64,000 nucleotides of DNA from Apricaphanius iberus (Eukaryota; Chordata; Actinopteri; Cyprinodontiformes; Aphaniidae). Positions 1 through 11,035 of the stretch are shown in pieces (the first letter of the stretch is position 1; each line of letters opens with the position of its first letter). The translations under genes were made by a program, and so were the position numbers. The stretch is taken from NCBI GenBank assembly GCA_028564705.1, contig JAPXFQ010000398.1:2232001-2296000 (forward strand), read 5' to 3'. The notes under the pieces are model-generated. The model made no database searches. It was not told where the DNA came from and was given only the letters and a program-made list of their open reading frames with translations.

Positions 1-1524
1 AAAATAGAGTCAAGACATTGACAAGGTTAGAAATAATGATTTTTATTTGAAACAAGATTGTCTTTACATCAAACTTTGCTTTCATCAAAGAATTCTCCAT
101 TTGCAGCAATTACAGCATTGCAGACCTTTGGCATTCTAGCTGTTAATTTGTTGAGGTAATCTGGAGAAATTGCACCCCACGCTTCTAGAAGCAGCTCCCA
201 CAATTTGGATTGGTTGGATGGGCACTTCTTGCGTACCATACGGTCAAGCTGCTCCCACAACAGCTCAACGGGGTTCAAATCTGGTGACTGCGCTGGCCAC
301 TCCATTACCGATAGAATACCAGCTGCCTGCTTCTTCTCTAAATAGTTCTTGCACAATTTCGAGGTGTGTTTTGGGTCATTGTCCTGTTGTAGGATGAAAT
401 TGGCTCCAATCAAGCGCTGTCCACTGGGTATGGCATGGCGTTGCAAAATGGAGTGATAGCCTTCCTTATTCAGAATCCCTTTTACCCTGTACAAATCTCC
501 CACCTTACCAGCACCAAAGCAACCCCAGACCATCACATTACCTCCACCATGCTTAACAGATGGCGTCAGGCATTCTTCCAGCATCTTTTCAGTTGTTCTG
601 CGTCTCACAAACGTTCTTCTTTGTGATCCAAACACCTCAAACTTGGATTCATCCGTCCACAGCACTTTTTTCCAGTCTTCCTCTGTCCAATGTCTGTGTT
701 CTTTTGCCCATCTTAATCTTTTTCTTTTATTGGCCAGTCTCAGATATGGCTTTTTCTTTGCCACTCTGCCCTGAAGCCCAGAATCCCGCAGCCGCCTCTT
801 CACTGTAGATGTTGACACTGGTGTTTTGCGGGTAGTATTTAATGAAGATGCCAGTTGGGGACCTGTGAGGCGTCTGTTTCTCAAACTAGAGACTCTAATG
901 TACTTATCTTCTTGCTCAGTTGTGCAACGCGGCCTCCCACTTCTTTTTCTACTCTGGTTAGAGCCTGTTTGTGCTGTCCTCTGAAGGGAGTAGTACACAC
1001 CGTTGTAGGAAATCTTCAATTTCTTAGCAATTTCTCGCATGGAATAGCCTTCATTTCTAAGAACAAGAATAGACTGTCGAGTTTCAGATGAAAGTTCTCT
1101 TTTTCTGGCCATTTTGAGTGTTTAATTGACCCCACAAATGTGATGCTCCAGAAACTCAATCTGCTCAAAGGAAGGTCAGTTTTGTAGCTTCTGTACCGAG
1201 CTAAACTGTTTTCAGATGTGTGAACATGATTGCACAAGGGTTTTCTAATCATCAATTAGCCTTCTGAGCCAATGAGCAAACACATTGTACCATTAGAACA
1301 CTGGAGTGATAGTTGCTGGAAATGGGCCTCTATACACCTATGTAGATATTGCACCAAAAACCAGACATTTGCAGCTAGAATAGTCATTTACCACATTAGC
1401 AATGTATAGCGTGTGTTTCTTTAAAGTTAAGACTAGTTTAAAGTTATCTTCATTGAAAAGTACAGTGCTTTTCCTTCAAAAATAAGGACATTTCAATGTG
1501 ACCCCAAACTTTTGAACGGTAGTG
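1..1524 (-). mobile_element. Tc1/mariner DD38E transposon, near complete, cut by window start
   Basis: The element is read on the minus strand. Its right terminus ends at 1524 beside a TA dinucleotide (1525-1526), and the minus-strand terminal repeat begins CACTACCGTTCAAAAG, a terminus I recognise from teleost Tc1-type elements. An intact transposase gene fills 69-1112, followed by about 410 bp of 5' sub-terminal DNA. The opposite terminal repeat lies left of position 1, so full length cannot be given. It sits in intron 5 of cemip2, in the same orientation as that gene. The open frame suggests recent insertion. Confidence 0.9.
69..1112 (-). CDS. Tc1/mariner transposase, DD38E type, intact
   Basis: A 347-residue open frame encodes a complete cut-and-paste transposase. 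Residues about 1-60 and 60-120 form the paired-like DNA-binding region with two helix-turn-helix units, joined by a GRPR-type motif (KRSGRPR, 57-63). The catalytic core shows LWTDESKFE (Asp154), LQQDNDPKHTS (Asp244) and SPDLNPVELLW (Glu283). Thirty-eight residues separate Asp244 from Glu283, against 34 in Sleeping Beauty-type Tc1 proteins, because about four residues are added near KKQAAGILSV. That spacing matches the family described as Intruder (DD38E); the family assignment is inference from spacing. Length is close to the usual 340 residues and there is no stop or frameshift. The gene belongs to the transposon, not to the host. Confidence 0.93.
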   Translation of the reverse strand: MARKRELSSETRQSILVLRNEGYSMREIAKKLKISYNGVYYSLQRTAQTGSNQSRKRSGRPRCTTEQEDKYIRVSSLRNRRLTGPQLASSLNTTRKTPVSTSTVKRRLRDSGLQGRVAKKKPYLRLANKRKRLRWAKEHRHWTEEDWKKVLWTDESKFEVFGSQRRTFVRRRTTEKMLEECLTPSVKHGGGNVMVWGCFGAGKVGDLYRVKGILNKEGYHSILQRHAIPSGQRLIGANFILQQDNDPKHTSKLCKNYLEKKQAAGILSVMEWPAQSPDLNPVELLWEQLDRMVRKKCPSNQSKLWELLLEAWGAISPDYLNKLTARMPKVCNAVIAANGEFFDESKV

Positions 1525-1878
1525 TATATATATATATACATACATATACATTCACACACATTCATACTCATCTGCATTAGGAAATTTCCTCAGAAATATG
1601 ATACAGTAAGAAGCTGGGAATCTAAGCTCAGAGCAGAAAAAAAAAAATCACATTCCTGAGACTAGAGTTTCCATAACAACTGTGGTTAAACTACCATTAC
1701 TCAAATCTTGGCATTTGAATTATGCAGCATCCACTAAGATATTGTGGAGCAATCTATGCACAAATTGTTTGCACAATTCGAGACACATGCAGAGAGAAAG
1801 AAACTTGGCAATATGCACTTTTTTTTTTTTTTTTTATCGATTACTTTTACTGGTTTGACTTCACAAGGCGGCTCTCAC
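1525..1878. other. cemip2 intron 5, part right of the Tc1 element
   Basis: Non-coding. It opens with a short TA/CA microsatellite (about 1525-1562), then has an A run near 1637 and a long T run near 1819-1836. On the minus strand this is the start of the intron after exon 5. Confidence 0.6.
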
Positions 1879-2048
1879 CATTCTTCCACTCACTGTAGGC
1901 AGACACGGAGAACTCCACTCCATCCACAGTGGTGAAATTGCGAGTTGCAAGAGCTCTTCCACCAGTGTTGAGGTTTTCGTGCTCCCTCACATCCTCTGTG
2001 CACGATTCGTTGCCACCTCCTACCACAGAAACCAAAGCCCACGCCTGC
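1879..2048 (-). CDS. cemip2: cemip2 exon 5
   Basis: A 170 bp exon after a 4852 bp intron. The acceptor CTCTCCGCAG precedes G CAG GCG TGG, completing KYRQAWAL. It reads VVGGGNESCTEDVREHENLN, TGGRALATRNF and TVDGVEFSVSAYSEW and ends at donor AATG|GTGAGA. Confidence 0.93.
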
Positions 2049-5000
2049 CTGCGGAGAGCAAAGGGAGTGAAAAGAAAACGTAACAGAATTAATACGTTTC
2101 CTTTTTCCATGGTAAAAACCAATATGATGATGTGGCACTTTGTTTAAATCGCAAAGATGAAAAACTACTATATAAGCAGCCCCACTATTTATATCCAACT
2201 ACAGGTGCAACACCAGCTGATGAAATCTCTCACTAAATCATCACCTGCTGTGGAAACTTCACACTTTACTTCCAGAAACTTGGGATGTGTAATTTTCCTA
2301 CAGACGTTATTTCTAAATGAAACATCTACATTCCTTTTTACTTTGATCTGAAAAGAGGACTTTAGACCGACAAGCAGCAGTCCAGTCCTTTCTCTCCATA
2401 GTCCTGCCATTTCTCCAGGATTTTGTAGGCCATGACATACATAACACATGTGACTTATCAAAAACCTCTTTTATTTAACTGGGCATATTCTGAAAAAACA
2501 GACTGAGATTTTTATTTCCTCTGATCTGACAATAAAATTTAAAACAGTTGGTTACAGCTGAAGTAACACAAACAGCAGTAACACAGCACGAGAATAAGTA
2601 GATACAAATTCTGAAAGATTTTCTGAAAGAAAAACTGACTGATTAAGTCCATTGCAAAATGAATCTAAATGACTATGAGTCACTGAATGACTTAAATCTC
2701 TGCCAGAGAAAAGACATAAAAAAACCAGATATTTAAGCAAGGAGATCAGTTTTATGCTGTACAGCCCCCAGTTTTGGAAAGCTATAAATCAGCAATAAGT
2801 AGAAAAATCATTTTCAGATCCAACCACAAATAAGAATCTTTTAAGTGTCATAAACTGAAACAGAACCATTTCAGCAGATATGATTTAGGGTGTGAATAAT
2901 GATAGTTATGTACTTCAGCTGCTGATTCATGATCAGTTGAACATTTAGGTGGTTTATCAACATAACCACACCTTGACCAAACCCAATGTAACAATTAGAT
3001 GTTAAGCCCATGGAATAAGATCATATCAGTTCAGTTAGAAAAAACTAAATGTTCTGGCTGGGCAATAAACCAAACATTTACAGATACCATAACTTATGAT
3101 TGTTACTGACACCCTTTTGTCCATGTCAGTATATTATGAATAAAAAAGAAGAAAATATGTCTTTTAGCTTTGTGACAGATCCATTCAAGATGCTGACTGT
3201 ACTACTAGAGACTGAATGGGCTGGAGTCATGTGAATCCACCCATCCTGTCTGTAACAAGAAAGGAACAGTGTTGCCAACATAGTCGGTATATTTGCAGAG
3301 TTTTTAGAGCCCTGTTGCAAAAAGAAACTAGCGTCAAATCTAGTGACTTTTTTTATGGTGTTATTGGAGACCTGTGGAGACTGACATGAAGCACTTATCC
3401 TTGTTACTCGTCTTACTGAGCAGCGGTGCTGCAGTGGGCACAGAGCGCTTTCAGCAGGTGGCCAGCTCTGCAGCTTCAGACTCTCAGAGTCCGGATTGCT
3501 GATATATGTCGCTGACTGAATCTGCCACTTGCTGATCCTACCTGCGCTTATATGTAAATGCAAAGATCTGTCTGAAATAAACGACTACACACTAAATAAA
3601 TAATTGATTTCACTCAGCCCCGGTCATTTACTCACCTCATTTACGGTGTGTGCACCTTTGTCTGACAGATGTTAAACAGTCACCATGTATCAGTCTAAAC
3701 TGGACTCTTGGAAATACAAAAAGAAGAGGGAATCTTTCTGTATTTCTCGTGGTAGTAGTATATTGGTTCAAGCAGTTTATATGAGATTTTACACGGACCA
3801 ACCGGCTTTATTCTAAGGCTGATTATTATGCCAAAATTAGTGATTAAAAAAAACCATGAAAACTCAAAAATATATTAAAAAGGCAAAACTATATAGCTTT
3901 TCTACCCCAATGTAAGAACAATTAAAGGTTTTAAAAAATAATTCTGCAAAAACTGCTATTTGAAAAATGATACCCCTCTCCTAGCGACTCCATTACTATT
4001 TTATCCACATTATGCATATGAGGGTACTACAGGATATTGAATATTGATGGGGGGGGGGGCCACACCCCTATGTAGAGAGAAAAAATTGCTAGGGTTATTA
4101 TTGGTTTTAAGCCATATCAATCAGCCCTAAGACAAGTGAATCAGCAGACTGATTGCTCAAAGACAAAAATTTATGAGATTTGCTACCAAATTAAACACTT
4201 GCAAAAGATCACATCCCTATTCCCCATCACTGATTTGTTGTAAACAATGCCAACGTTTGGAAGGAACAGGATAACATGGAGAGGTTAGAGGTGAATTCAC
4301 CACAGACCAACATAAGCACATTTCTATCCATGTGTGAGCATGCTCCTCCTAGACAAAGGCTGAAGGCAGAGGTCATTTGTACCAGGAAAGACAGCTGACG
4401 CAAGTGAAACCAACCTGGGAGACCTCTAATGAGTTTGGGAAAGGCGACTGTTTATTGTACTTTACTCACAAACATGATGCCCAAGTCAAGGGTTTGGACA
4501 CACCCTGTCCTTTAAAAATGAATGTGTTTGTGTGTACGCAAGTGTATGAGGTCATAAGGTGGTCATACCGTTAAATGCAGCAGAGTTCTCAAGTTTTCAA
4601 AGAGCTGCACCTCATGTGGTTCCTCTGCAGTTTCTTATTATACCCAAAAACGGAACCTGTGCTACTATGATCAATTAAACTGACATGTGGTATGACAAAG
4701 TATTTCCCTACCTAACAGATTTCTTCTGTTTTGCCTTTTTGTCACACTTAAAATGTTACAGATCAAACTAATTTTAATTTATGAAGATAACCTAGGAAAT
4801 CTCAAGGAAATCTCAAGGAAATTTCAAGCGAACGCAACTGGACTTGGTAATTTGTCTTGGAAGACGTTTCACCTCTTGTCCAAGAGGCTTCATCAGTTCA
4901 TGATCGCCGCTGACCAAGCCTGATGAAGCCTCTTGGATAAGAGGTGAAACGTCTTCCAAGACAAGTCTTCCAAGACAAATTACCAAGTCCAGTTGCGTTC

Positions 5001-8000
5001 GATTGAAATTTCCTTGAGATAACCATGACCTGGATGAATGAGAATATTCACAGGCATAACCTAGGAAAGAAAAACTTTTCAGGGCTTATTTAATGGAAAA
5101 ATTGACAGATAAACCCAACCCAACTATTGTTATATTCAGGAAGAGGTGGACTCCCCTGATTGAACATTTTGGTCTGACATCATAAAAAAAAGTGCATTTG
5201 TAGAGATATTCGTATACTTTCTACTGTCATAATAATTGCTCTTGACAAGTACCGGTTTGACGAACAGTTCAATACGTTTCTTACTGATCTTTTTCCCAAT
5301 TTTCTTTTGTTTTATGTTAATTGCAAGGAGCTTTGTACAATGTGAAAACAATTGGCTGTATCTCAAAGGTAAAACTTGCAATATTAATAAAATACTATTG
5401 ATCACAAAGGTAACCTAACCTAAAAGCAAAAACAATACAAACTTTATATATATACTATATATAAATAATTATTTTATTTTTTAAGTCAAAAAGCTCTTTT
5501 TTAAACCTGGGCCTATGTAAAAAAAAATTAAAAAAATTAATCATACTGCCTCCTAACGCAGCTGGATTAAAAATTATGTTGCGAATGATTCCTTCGCAAC
5601 GATAATTATTTAAATTTTTTACAATTTGTGACAGTTGTTGCCACCGTGGTTGACTAAACTAGTTACTAAGAGGTAATCATTAATTCCATATAGGGAGAGT
5701 TTGGTTTGGGATGTTTTCTTTTGTTTTGTTTTCCCCACTTCATAAAACGCTTTTTATATTTACTCAGGTTATATTTGTCTGAGATGAATCCCTTCTTTCC
5801 AATCTTAAACATTTAGGTGTGTAAATAATAAAACAGAAGAAATATTTTAGTGCTTTGCTGATATGCAAAAGTCACAAACTGGGTATGCCACTTTGTCTAT
5901 ATTTTTACCTTTAATGACTGCATAGTATTCTGGGTTTTATTTTGTAACCATGTCCATAATGTACATATGTTTTTGGAACCCTGAAATTCTGTTCTGTTCC
6001 TACTTTGCTGCTGTTACAACCGTATTTCCCCTAGTGGGACAATAAAGGATTGTTCTATTTTATTCTAAAAGATCCACTTCTGGCAACGCTATCATGTAAA
6101 CAACTCTAATGTGGTTTTCAGGGGGAAATGATTAGAAAATATGTTGCTTTAGGATTCACCTCCAAATGTGAAATGTGACACTGGAGGCATGAGAACCAAA
6201 CCAGGTTCAACGGCAAATCACACAGTTATGGGAAACGCTGACATTGTACATAGCTGGACCCGAGTGATAGTAAGATGATATCTGCCACTGAAAGCTAATT
6301 TCAAACCCACCAGCTCATGTAGGCAGAACTACAGACAAAGCACATTTCTCTCTGTTCTTTCGAGATAATAACCACATGGAACATAGAATCTCCTGAATTG
6401 CCAGATTTTGTAGAAATGTTCTAACCTCTGACCAAGACCCTCTTATCCTGTGTGCGCTTCCTTTTTCTGGTACAGTGTGATACAGCAAAAAGGCACAGGA
6501 AACAGGAAGAATAGTAAGTGGGGAAGATTCAAGTGAACATTCAAGTGAAGTGAAATGATACACAAAAGAGGGCATTACTCCCCCCCATTATGAATATGCA
6601 CAAAAAAAATGCTGGTACGCTAAGTAGAGAGGCTTTAGAAGTTGAAGTGTTCACGTTTGCTGTCAAAGAAAAAACAACAATAACCTTCGTTATCAACCTC
6701 TGGAGACTGAGAGTAAACAAGACACTCCTAAAGACTTTTCTACTCAGCACTCATCGGAGAAGCAAAGGTCTTTATGGAAGTAAGTAACTTCTTAACACAG
6801 GAAAGGACAAATTCATACAGAATTTCAAAAAGTTTGAAAGCTTTTCTTGACTCCCACAGGAGGAAACCAAACACGGACCCTGCTGGTTATGTGTTGTTAC
6901 CTGTATTTGAGATCATAGGCAAATCGGCTGCCAAGCACCTCTTTAATGGCTTTCTTGGTTTCATCCAGCAAGCTCTTGACGGCAGAGTCCCCCACAGCCA
7001 GAGCGACTATGCGGCCCACCGGCAGGGAGCGGAGCAGCTGGGTAAGTCTACGGCTGTCGTTGCGGGATTCGTGGGTGTCGAAGCGCTCGTCGTACAGCAA
7101 ACCAGACGTGTCCTGGTCAAACACTCGGAAGTTGATCCCTCGGCTGAAGTTTTTCTGGAAGGCATAACCCCCCGTGGCAAGCCCGGATGCAGGGATGCTT
7201 CGGGTCAGCAGGGTCCAGGAAACCCGCTCCGTACCATGCAGCTCTAGAGTTCCGCCCCCCATGACGCCAATGAACTTGCGGCCCATGACAGGGACCTCAG
7301 GGACAGCTTTGCTGTCGGAGCGACCAATGAGGGCAATTGTGGCACGAGACCGGTAGCGACATTTGGCTGAACCGATATGAAGGGCACCGCCATCTTCTAT
7401 GAGGATGTGATGTGTTCTCAAAGTTATGTTTCTGGTGCCATCTGCATTGTCAGCAAACACCACCCGACCTGTGAGAAGTCAAACAATTAGCATCTTTTAA
7501 ACAAAATTACTTGCTAAAGAATACAGGAATAAAGGTTTATAAATTAAAATCTCACCTCCCGATTGGATGGTAAGTGAAAGGAAGGTAGCAGAAGATTCCA
7601 ACTTATACACATTTCCTCTTCGGACAACAATATCCTTGCCTGGTAGATGACCTGGGTTCCAGCTACTAAGGGATAAGTGGTGGTCTGGACAGTTCTCTGT
7701 GAGTACAACCAATCACAAACATTAGAAAACCCGATAGCATAAATTTGACAAATTGAAAAAAAATCCCAAAAAGCTGGACCTTTATTACTAACCATCTAAT
7801 TCTTCTCCACTTGTGAGACTGAAGACAAGTATAAGTGTAAGAAAAAAAGCGCCCAGTGAGACTCCACAGCAAATAAGAGTGTTTTTCCTTTGCCATATGT
7901 TCATAGAAAGCTCCCTGCGCCGGTTCTCCACCAACGGGCTGGGCGTAGTGCGTTGCTCCAGTCGCAGGCCATGTGGCTTCAACGGTGGAGGTGGAGGCGC

Positions 8001-8132
8001 TTTGGCAGGTGGAGGCGAGCGGACCGGAGCCACCCGCCCGGGAATGTAACCTGGACACCTTGGATGGTTGCTCGGATGGTTAGTCGGAGCCACAAATGCT
8101 GGGAGGCGGCCTGGGCAGTCACTCGTCGGCAT
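1879..8132 (-). CDS. cemip2: cemip2 (tmem2), N-terminal part; continues beyond window start
   Basis: CEMIP2/TMEM2 is a type II membrane protein reported to act in hyaluronan turnover at the cell surface. In fish it is linked to heart and vessel development. Coding parts join 8132-7793, 7696-7556, 7468-6901 and 2048-1879 (minus strand, 406 codons plus one base); every junction keeps frame. The first coding exon gives a proline-rich cytoplasmic tail (PGYIPGRVAPV) and a membrane segment at residues about 85-107. Exons 3-4 give the G8 domain (NITLRTHHILIEDGGALHIG, GGGTLELHG, FDTHESRNDSRR). Exon 5 gives the start of the next conserved block (TVDGVEFSVSAYSEW). An upstream GTG at 8147 is in frame, but the ATG at 8132 has A at -3 and lies 19 nt inside the exon. 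The remaining roughly 1000 residues lie off the left edge. Close human similarity is recalled, not computed. Confidence 0.96.
2049..4810. other. cemip2 intron 4, right-adjacent half without recognised features
   Basis: Non-coding, AT-rich intron sequence. The open frames here lack codon structure or family similarity. An 11-base G run lies at 4049-4059. Confidence 0.6.
4811..5019. repeat. Long near-perfect palindrome (foldback element)
   Basis: Two arms of roughly 90 bp are inverse copies. The left arm runs from TCTCAAGGAAATTTCAAGCG through GGAAGACGTTTCACCTCTTG. The right arm carries CAAGAGGTGAAACGTCTTCC-type sequence and ends GAAATTTCCTTGAGA. The spacer is about 25 bp near TTCATGATCGCC. The right arm holds a short extra copy of AAGTCTTCCAAGACA. 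It resembles a dispersed foldback repeat seen in many fish genomes. Confidence 0.8.
5020..6900. other. cemip2 intron 4, left-over AT-rich sequence
   Basis: No gene or recognised transposon. The stretch 5410-5640 is very AT-rich. A sequence near 6000-6060 (CCCCTAGTGGGACAATAAAGGATTG) resembles a LINE-like 3' tail but is too short to classify. Confidence 0.5.
6901..7468 (-). CDS. cemip2: cemip2 exon 4: bulk of the G8 domain and following strand-rich region
   Basis: A 568 bp exon between acceptor CTCACAG and donor TACAG|GTAACA. It encodes ADNADGTRNITLRTHHILIE, KFIGVMGGGTLELHG, FSRGINFRVFDQDTSG and VALAVGDSAVKSLLDE, all in the order of human CEMIP2. The exon is GC-rich compared with its introns. 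Confidence 0.95.
7556..7696 (-). CDS. cemip2: cemip2 exon 3: start of the G8 domain
   Basis: A 141 bp exon between acceptor CTCACAG and donor GGAG|GTGAGA. It encodes ENCPDHHLSLSSWNPGH through LSLTIQSGG, the first strands of the extracellular G8 domain. Confidence 0.93.
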
Positions 8133-8151
8133 GGTATTCTTGTCCACTTAT
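7793..8151 (-). CDS. cemip2: cemip2 exon 2: 19 nt of 5' UTR, start codon, cytoplasmic tail and membrane segment
   Basis: The acceptor CCATAG ends at 8152 after a pyrimidine tract. The ATG is at 8132-8130. Residues 1-80 are rich in Pro and basic residues. Residues about 85-107 (ICCGVSLGAFFLTLILVFSL) form the signal anchor. The donor is GATG|GTTAGT, and the split codon makes Asp-Glu across the junction, as in human DENCPD. Confidence 0.93.
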
Positions 8152-8453
8152 CTATGGAGGAGGAAAAGGGTAAAAAAAAAAAGAGCATAAGGAATACTGA
8201 TACACTCCAATTGGACTTGAGCCATTCTGCAAATAGGGATTGGGCAAAAAAGAAAAAAAGGCCCCTGATACAATGTTGCAGCAACACTTGATTTTAAAAA
8301 GTATTCCATCCAGAATGGTGAATACAGATATATCCTACATTCTTCAGTTTTAGTTGTAAAACTCATAAAGAAACATGTATTTTTCCTTCACTTCACAGTT
8401 TTTTTGACATGTTGGGTTGATCTGTCTTGTGATAGGTGACTGAAACACATTAC

Positions 8454-9527
8454 TTAAAGGGCCTATATCATGTCTATATCATATAAAAAAAACCACCAGA
8501 TTGGTTTTTTGCTCAATTCACGCATGTCTGAATATTCCTCCTGAATTCTGCCCTCTGAGCAGCTGCCCCTCCCTCTCCTAGAAATCGACTGAGTGTTCAA
8601 CGAGTGACATCACTGGTTGAAAGTTGAGTGCTACAGGTGTCTGCACCGCCCCTGCAGGCAGAGTGGTTACCCCTGGTAGATTTTCAAACACACCCTTGTC
8701 CTTCTCACAGCTAATGGCAGCTTTGGTTTTTGGCAGCTTAAAACACTTTTGTTAGATTTTTTACTTTCTCTGTGATAAAACGCCCATTTGGCTGCATGGA
8801 TTACAGAATTTTATTCTACATTCATAAAGAACAGCACCTGGATCAAAGAACAAAGACGCCTGATGGACAGATTAGTAGGTGGCTACATGCTAATGCGGGT
8901 TACCCATTTATCAAGATGTTTATGTGATCTTCATTGTGTGGTTAATTGATCTGTAGCATATCAGAATGTTCAGTAAACGGGTGCAAACGACACCCACAGC
9001 TTTTTTATATACACCGGGCTGGAAAGATTTGCTTAGTGGACGCAGCTGTGTTGGTTTAGGCTCTGTCTAAACCCTGGAGATTTAGCAAATGAAATAGGCT
9101 TTATTGACTCTGATTTTTTTTACAAAAAATAAAATAAACCAAACATCTGAGCCCTTAATATAACAGTTATAACAGAGTTTCATTGTGGTACTCTGTCCTT
9201 TTCAAATTATTTTTGAGAATACTGTTTGTGATGAGGCTCAGCACTGTTTGTTTCAGTTTGATCTGTTCCCGGCTGTGCAGCGCAGCGGAGCGTACCAGGG
9301 GCTGCAGGAGGCGTGTTTATAGAGAAACAAGCCGTTTCACCCTGTTGTCTGGCACTTTTGCAGTCAACTTATTATCTGTTTATTTTCGTGGTCTAACATT
9401 AACTACAGGATACAAGTTAAATTTCAGGACAAATTAATACTGTATAACACCAACAGTAACATTTTATCATATACATTTCTATCCCAGAAGCTGAAAGCTG
9501 TAAAATAGCATGATATAGTCCCTTTAA
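8454..9527. mobile_element. TTAA-flanked non-autonomous DNA transposon (piggyBac or Kolobok type)
   Basis: A TTAA at 8454-8457 and another at 9524-9527 flank inverted ends. The left end reads AGGGCCTATATCATG and the right end, reversed, AGGGACTATATCATG, a 14/15 match. The 1.07 kb interior has no transposase frame. TTAA duplication is typical of piggyBac and Kolobok; which of the two cannot be settled here. It lies in cemip2 intron 1. Confidence 0.7.
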
Positions 9528-10108
9528 AGCTTGTAAATGGAACATTTCATAAAAAAGGGGTAGGAAAAATCAGAATCCCCCACCAACCAACTAAGTTCTG
9601 AACCTCAAAGTGAACATCCAGGGACTTGATTTTTTTTAATCTACAAGGTAATTTGTCACGTCAGAAAAAGGTTTCTTCTCGGACGATTTCTTTTGAGCGG
9701 GATTTCACTGGCTGCTCTTGTCAGCATTAATGGATCACAACAAAACGGAGCATTCCACACACCAAAATGCAGCAAAACAGATGGCACCAATTACTGTGGG
9801 GAAGAGGGTGAGTGTTTCAGCTGGAGGTCGACTATTTAGCCTAAATGGAGAAATGCCAAGAAACCGTGGATGTGGATGGACACTCATCTTTATCATCATC
9901 TTAACATAATGTCCTAAAAGATTTCATTCCTTTAAACTAGTCTAATTCCTATTCCAAAACTTTGAAAAAATACTTTGGGAGTGGGAGAGCCCCTCATTTG
10001 CACCCAGAGATGAGGTGGAACACCCTTATTACTGTGTAAAAGGACATTTGCCAGAATATGAACCATATAAACATAAATAGGTCAAATGGGCAGAGGCAAA
10101 CACTTAGC
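9528..10108. other. cemip2 intron 1 spacer, nothing recognised
   Basis: Non-coding sequence between two repeats. I see no exon-like or repeat signature. Confidence 0.5.
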
Positions 10109-10256
10109 ATACAGCGGATATTAAAAAAGAAAAAAAAAAGTGTACACACCCCTGGTAAAATGACTAGTTTTTGTTGTTTAAAAAAACTGAACATAAATAT
10201 TTTGCTGCATTTTCTCCACCTTGAATGTCATCCAAAACCTTTACAACTCAAATGAA

Positions 10257-10334
<78 letters not shown>

Positions 10335-11035
10335 TCAGGGGATTTCAGGGGCAAAATAAAAAACTAAAATATAATGGTTCTGTAAGTGAGCATATCAAGG
10401 ACATGTAGCTATGTTCAGAATTACCCATCAAATTCAAATGCACATTAAATAGAAATCATTACACACATGCTAAAATTTAAAGTGCCTCTGAATAATCTGG
10501 AATAAACTTTAGCTGTGGTGCCAGGCTTTTCCTGATGTTTTCTTAAAGCTAGGTGGCAAGAAAGAAGCCTTTTCTTATTATGAACATTCAAGTCCAACAA
10601 AATCTCACAAACAAGATTTATCTCAAAAAAAAAAAAAAAAAAAAAAAAAAAATTCTTATGGGGAAAAGAAACAAGTTGAAAATCCTGGCTACCTTGTGAA
10701 AGCTGATAAACAAAACTACACATGCAGCAAAAAAATACTACCCACCGTGAAGCAAGGTGGGGAAGCTTCAGGTTTGGGGTCTTTGTTTATACAGATGTAA
10801 CTAGGTCCTTAGGCAAGTTGCATGGAGTGATGGACCGATCAGTGTTGTACAAAACCTTCACACTTCTGCTAGAGAGCTGAAAATGACAAGTAGGCCTATC
10901 TTTCAGCACAAAAACCAAGTCAATAAAATACTGGCTTAAGAAGCGGAAGGTTGGGGTTTGAGAACAGCCAAGCCAAAGTCCTGACTGGAATCAGATTGAG
11001 AAATCATTGGGGTGATTTAGGGCTGTGCAGTATAG
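10109..11035 (+). mobile_element. Decayed Tc1-type transposon relic
   Basis: The left part has the terminal signature GTGTACACACCCCTGGTAAA. It is followed by TTTAAAGTGCCTCTGA and transposase-derived pieces: an ACCGTGAAGCAAGGTGG stretch (the PTVKHGG motif), TCTGCTAGAGAGCTGAAAATG, and an SDLNPIE-NHWGDL-like tail near 10990-11020. Many stops and indels are present. A TA microsatellite (10259-10330) and an A run (10625-10652) interrupt it. Confidence 0.75.
10259..10330. repeat. (TA)n microsatellite, about 72 bp
   Basis: Uninterrupted alternating AT inside the Tc1 relic. Confidence 0.97.

Noticed and set aside
3126..3563. 145-codon minus-strand frame in cemip2 intron 4
   Set aside because: No domain, low-complexity ends, and no splice sites matching the cemip2 frame.
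6774..7247. 157-codon plus-strand frame
   Set aside because: Antisense shadow of cemip2 exon 4.
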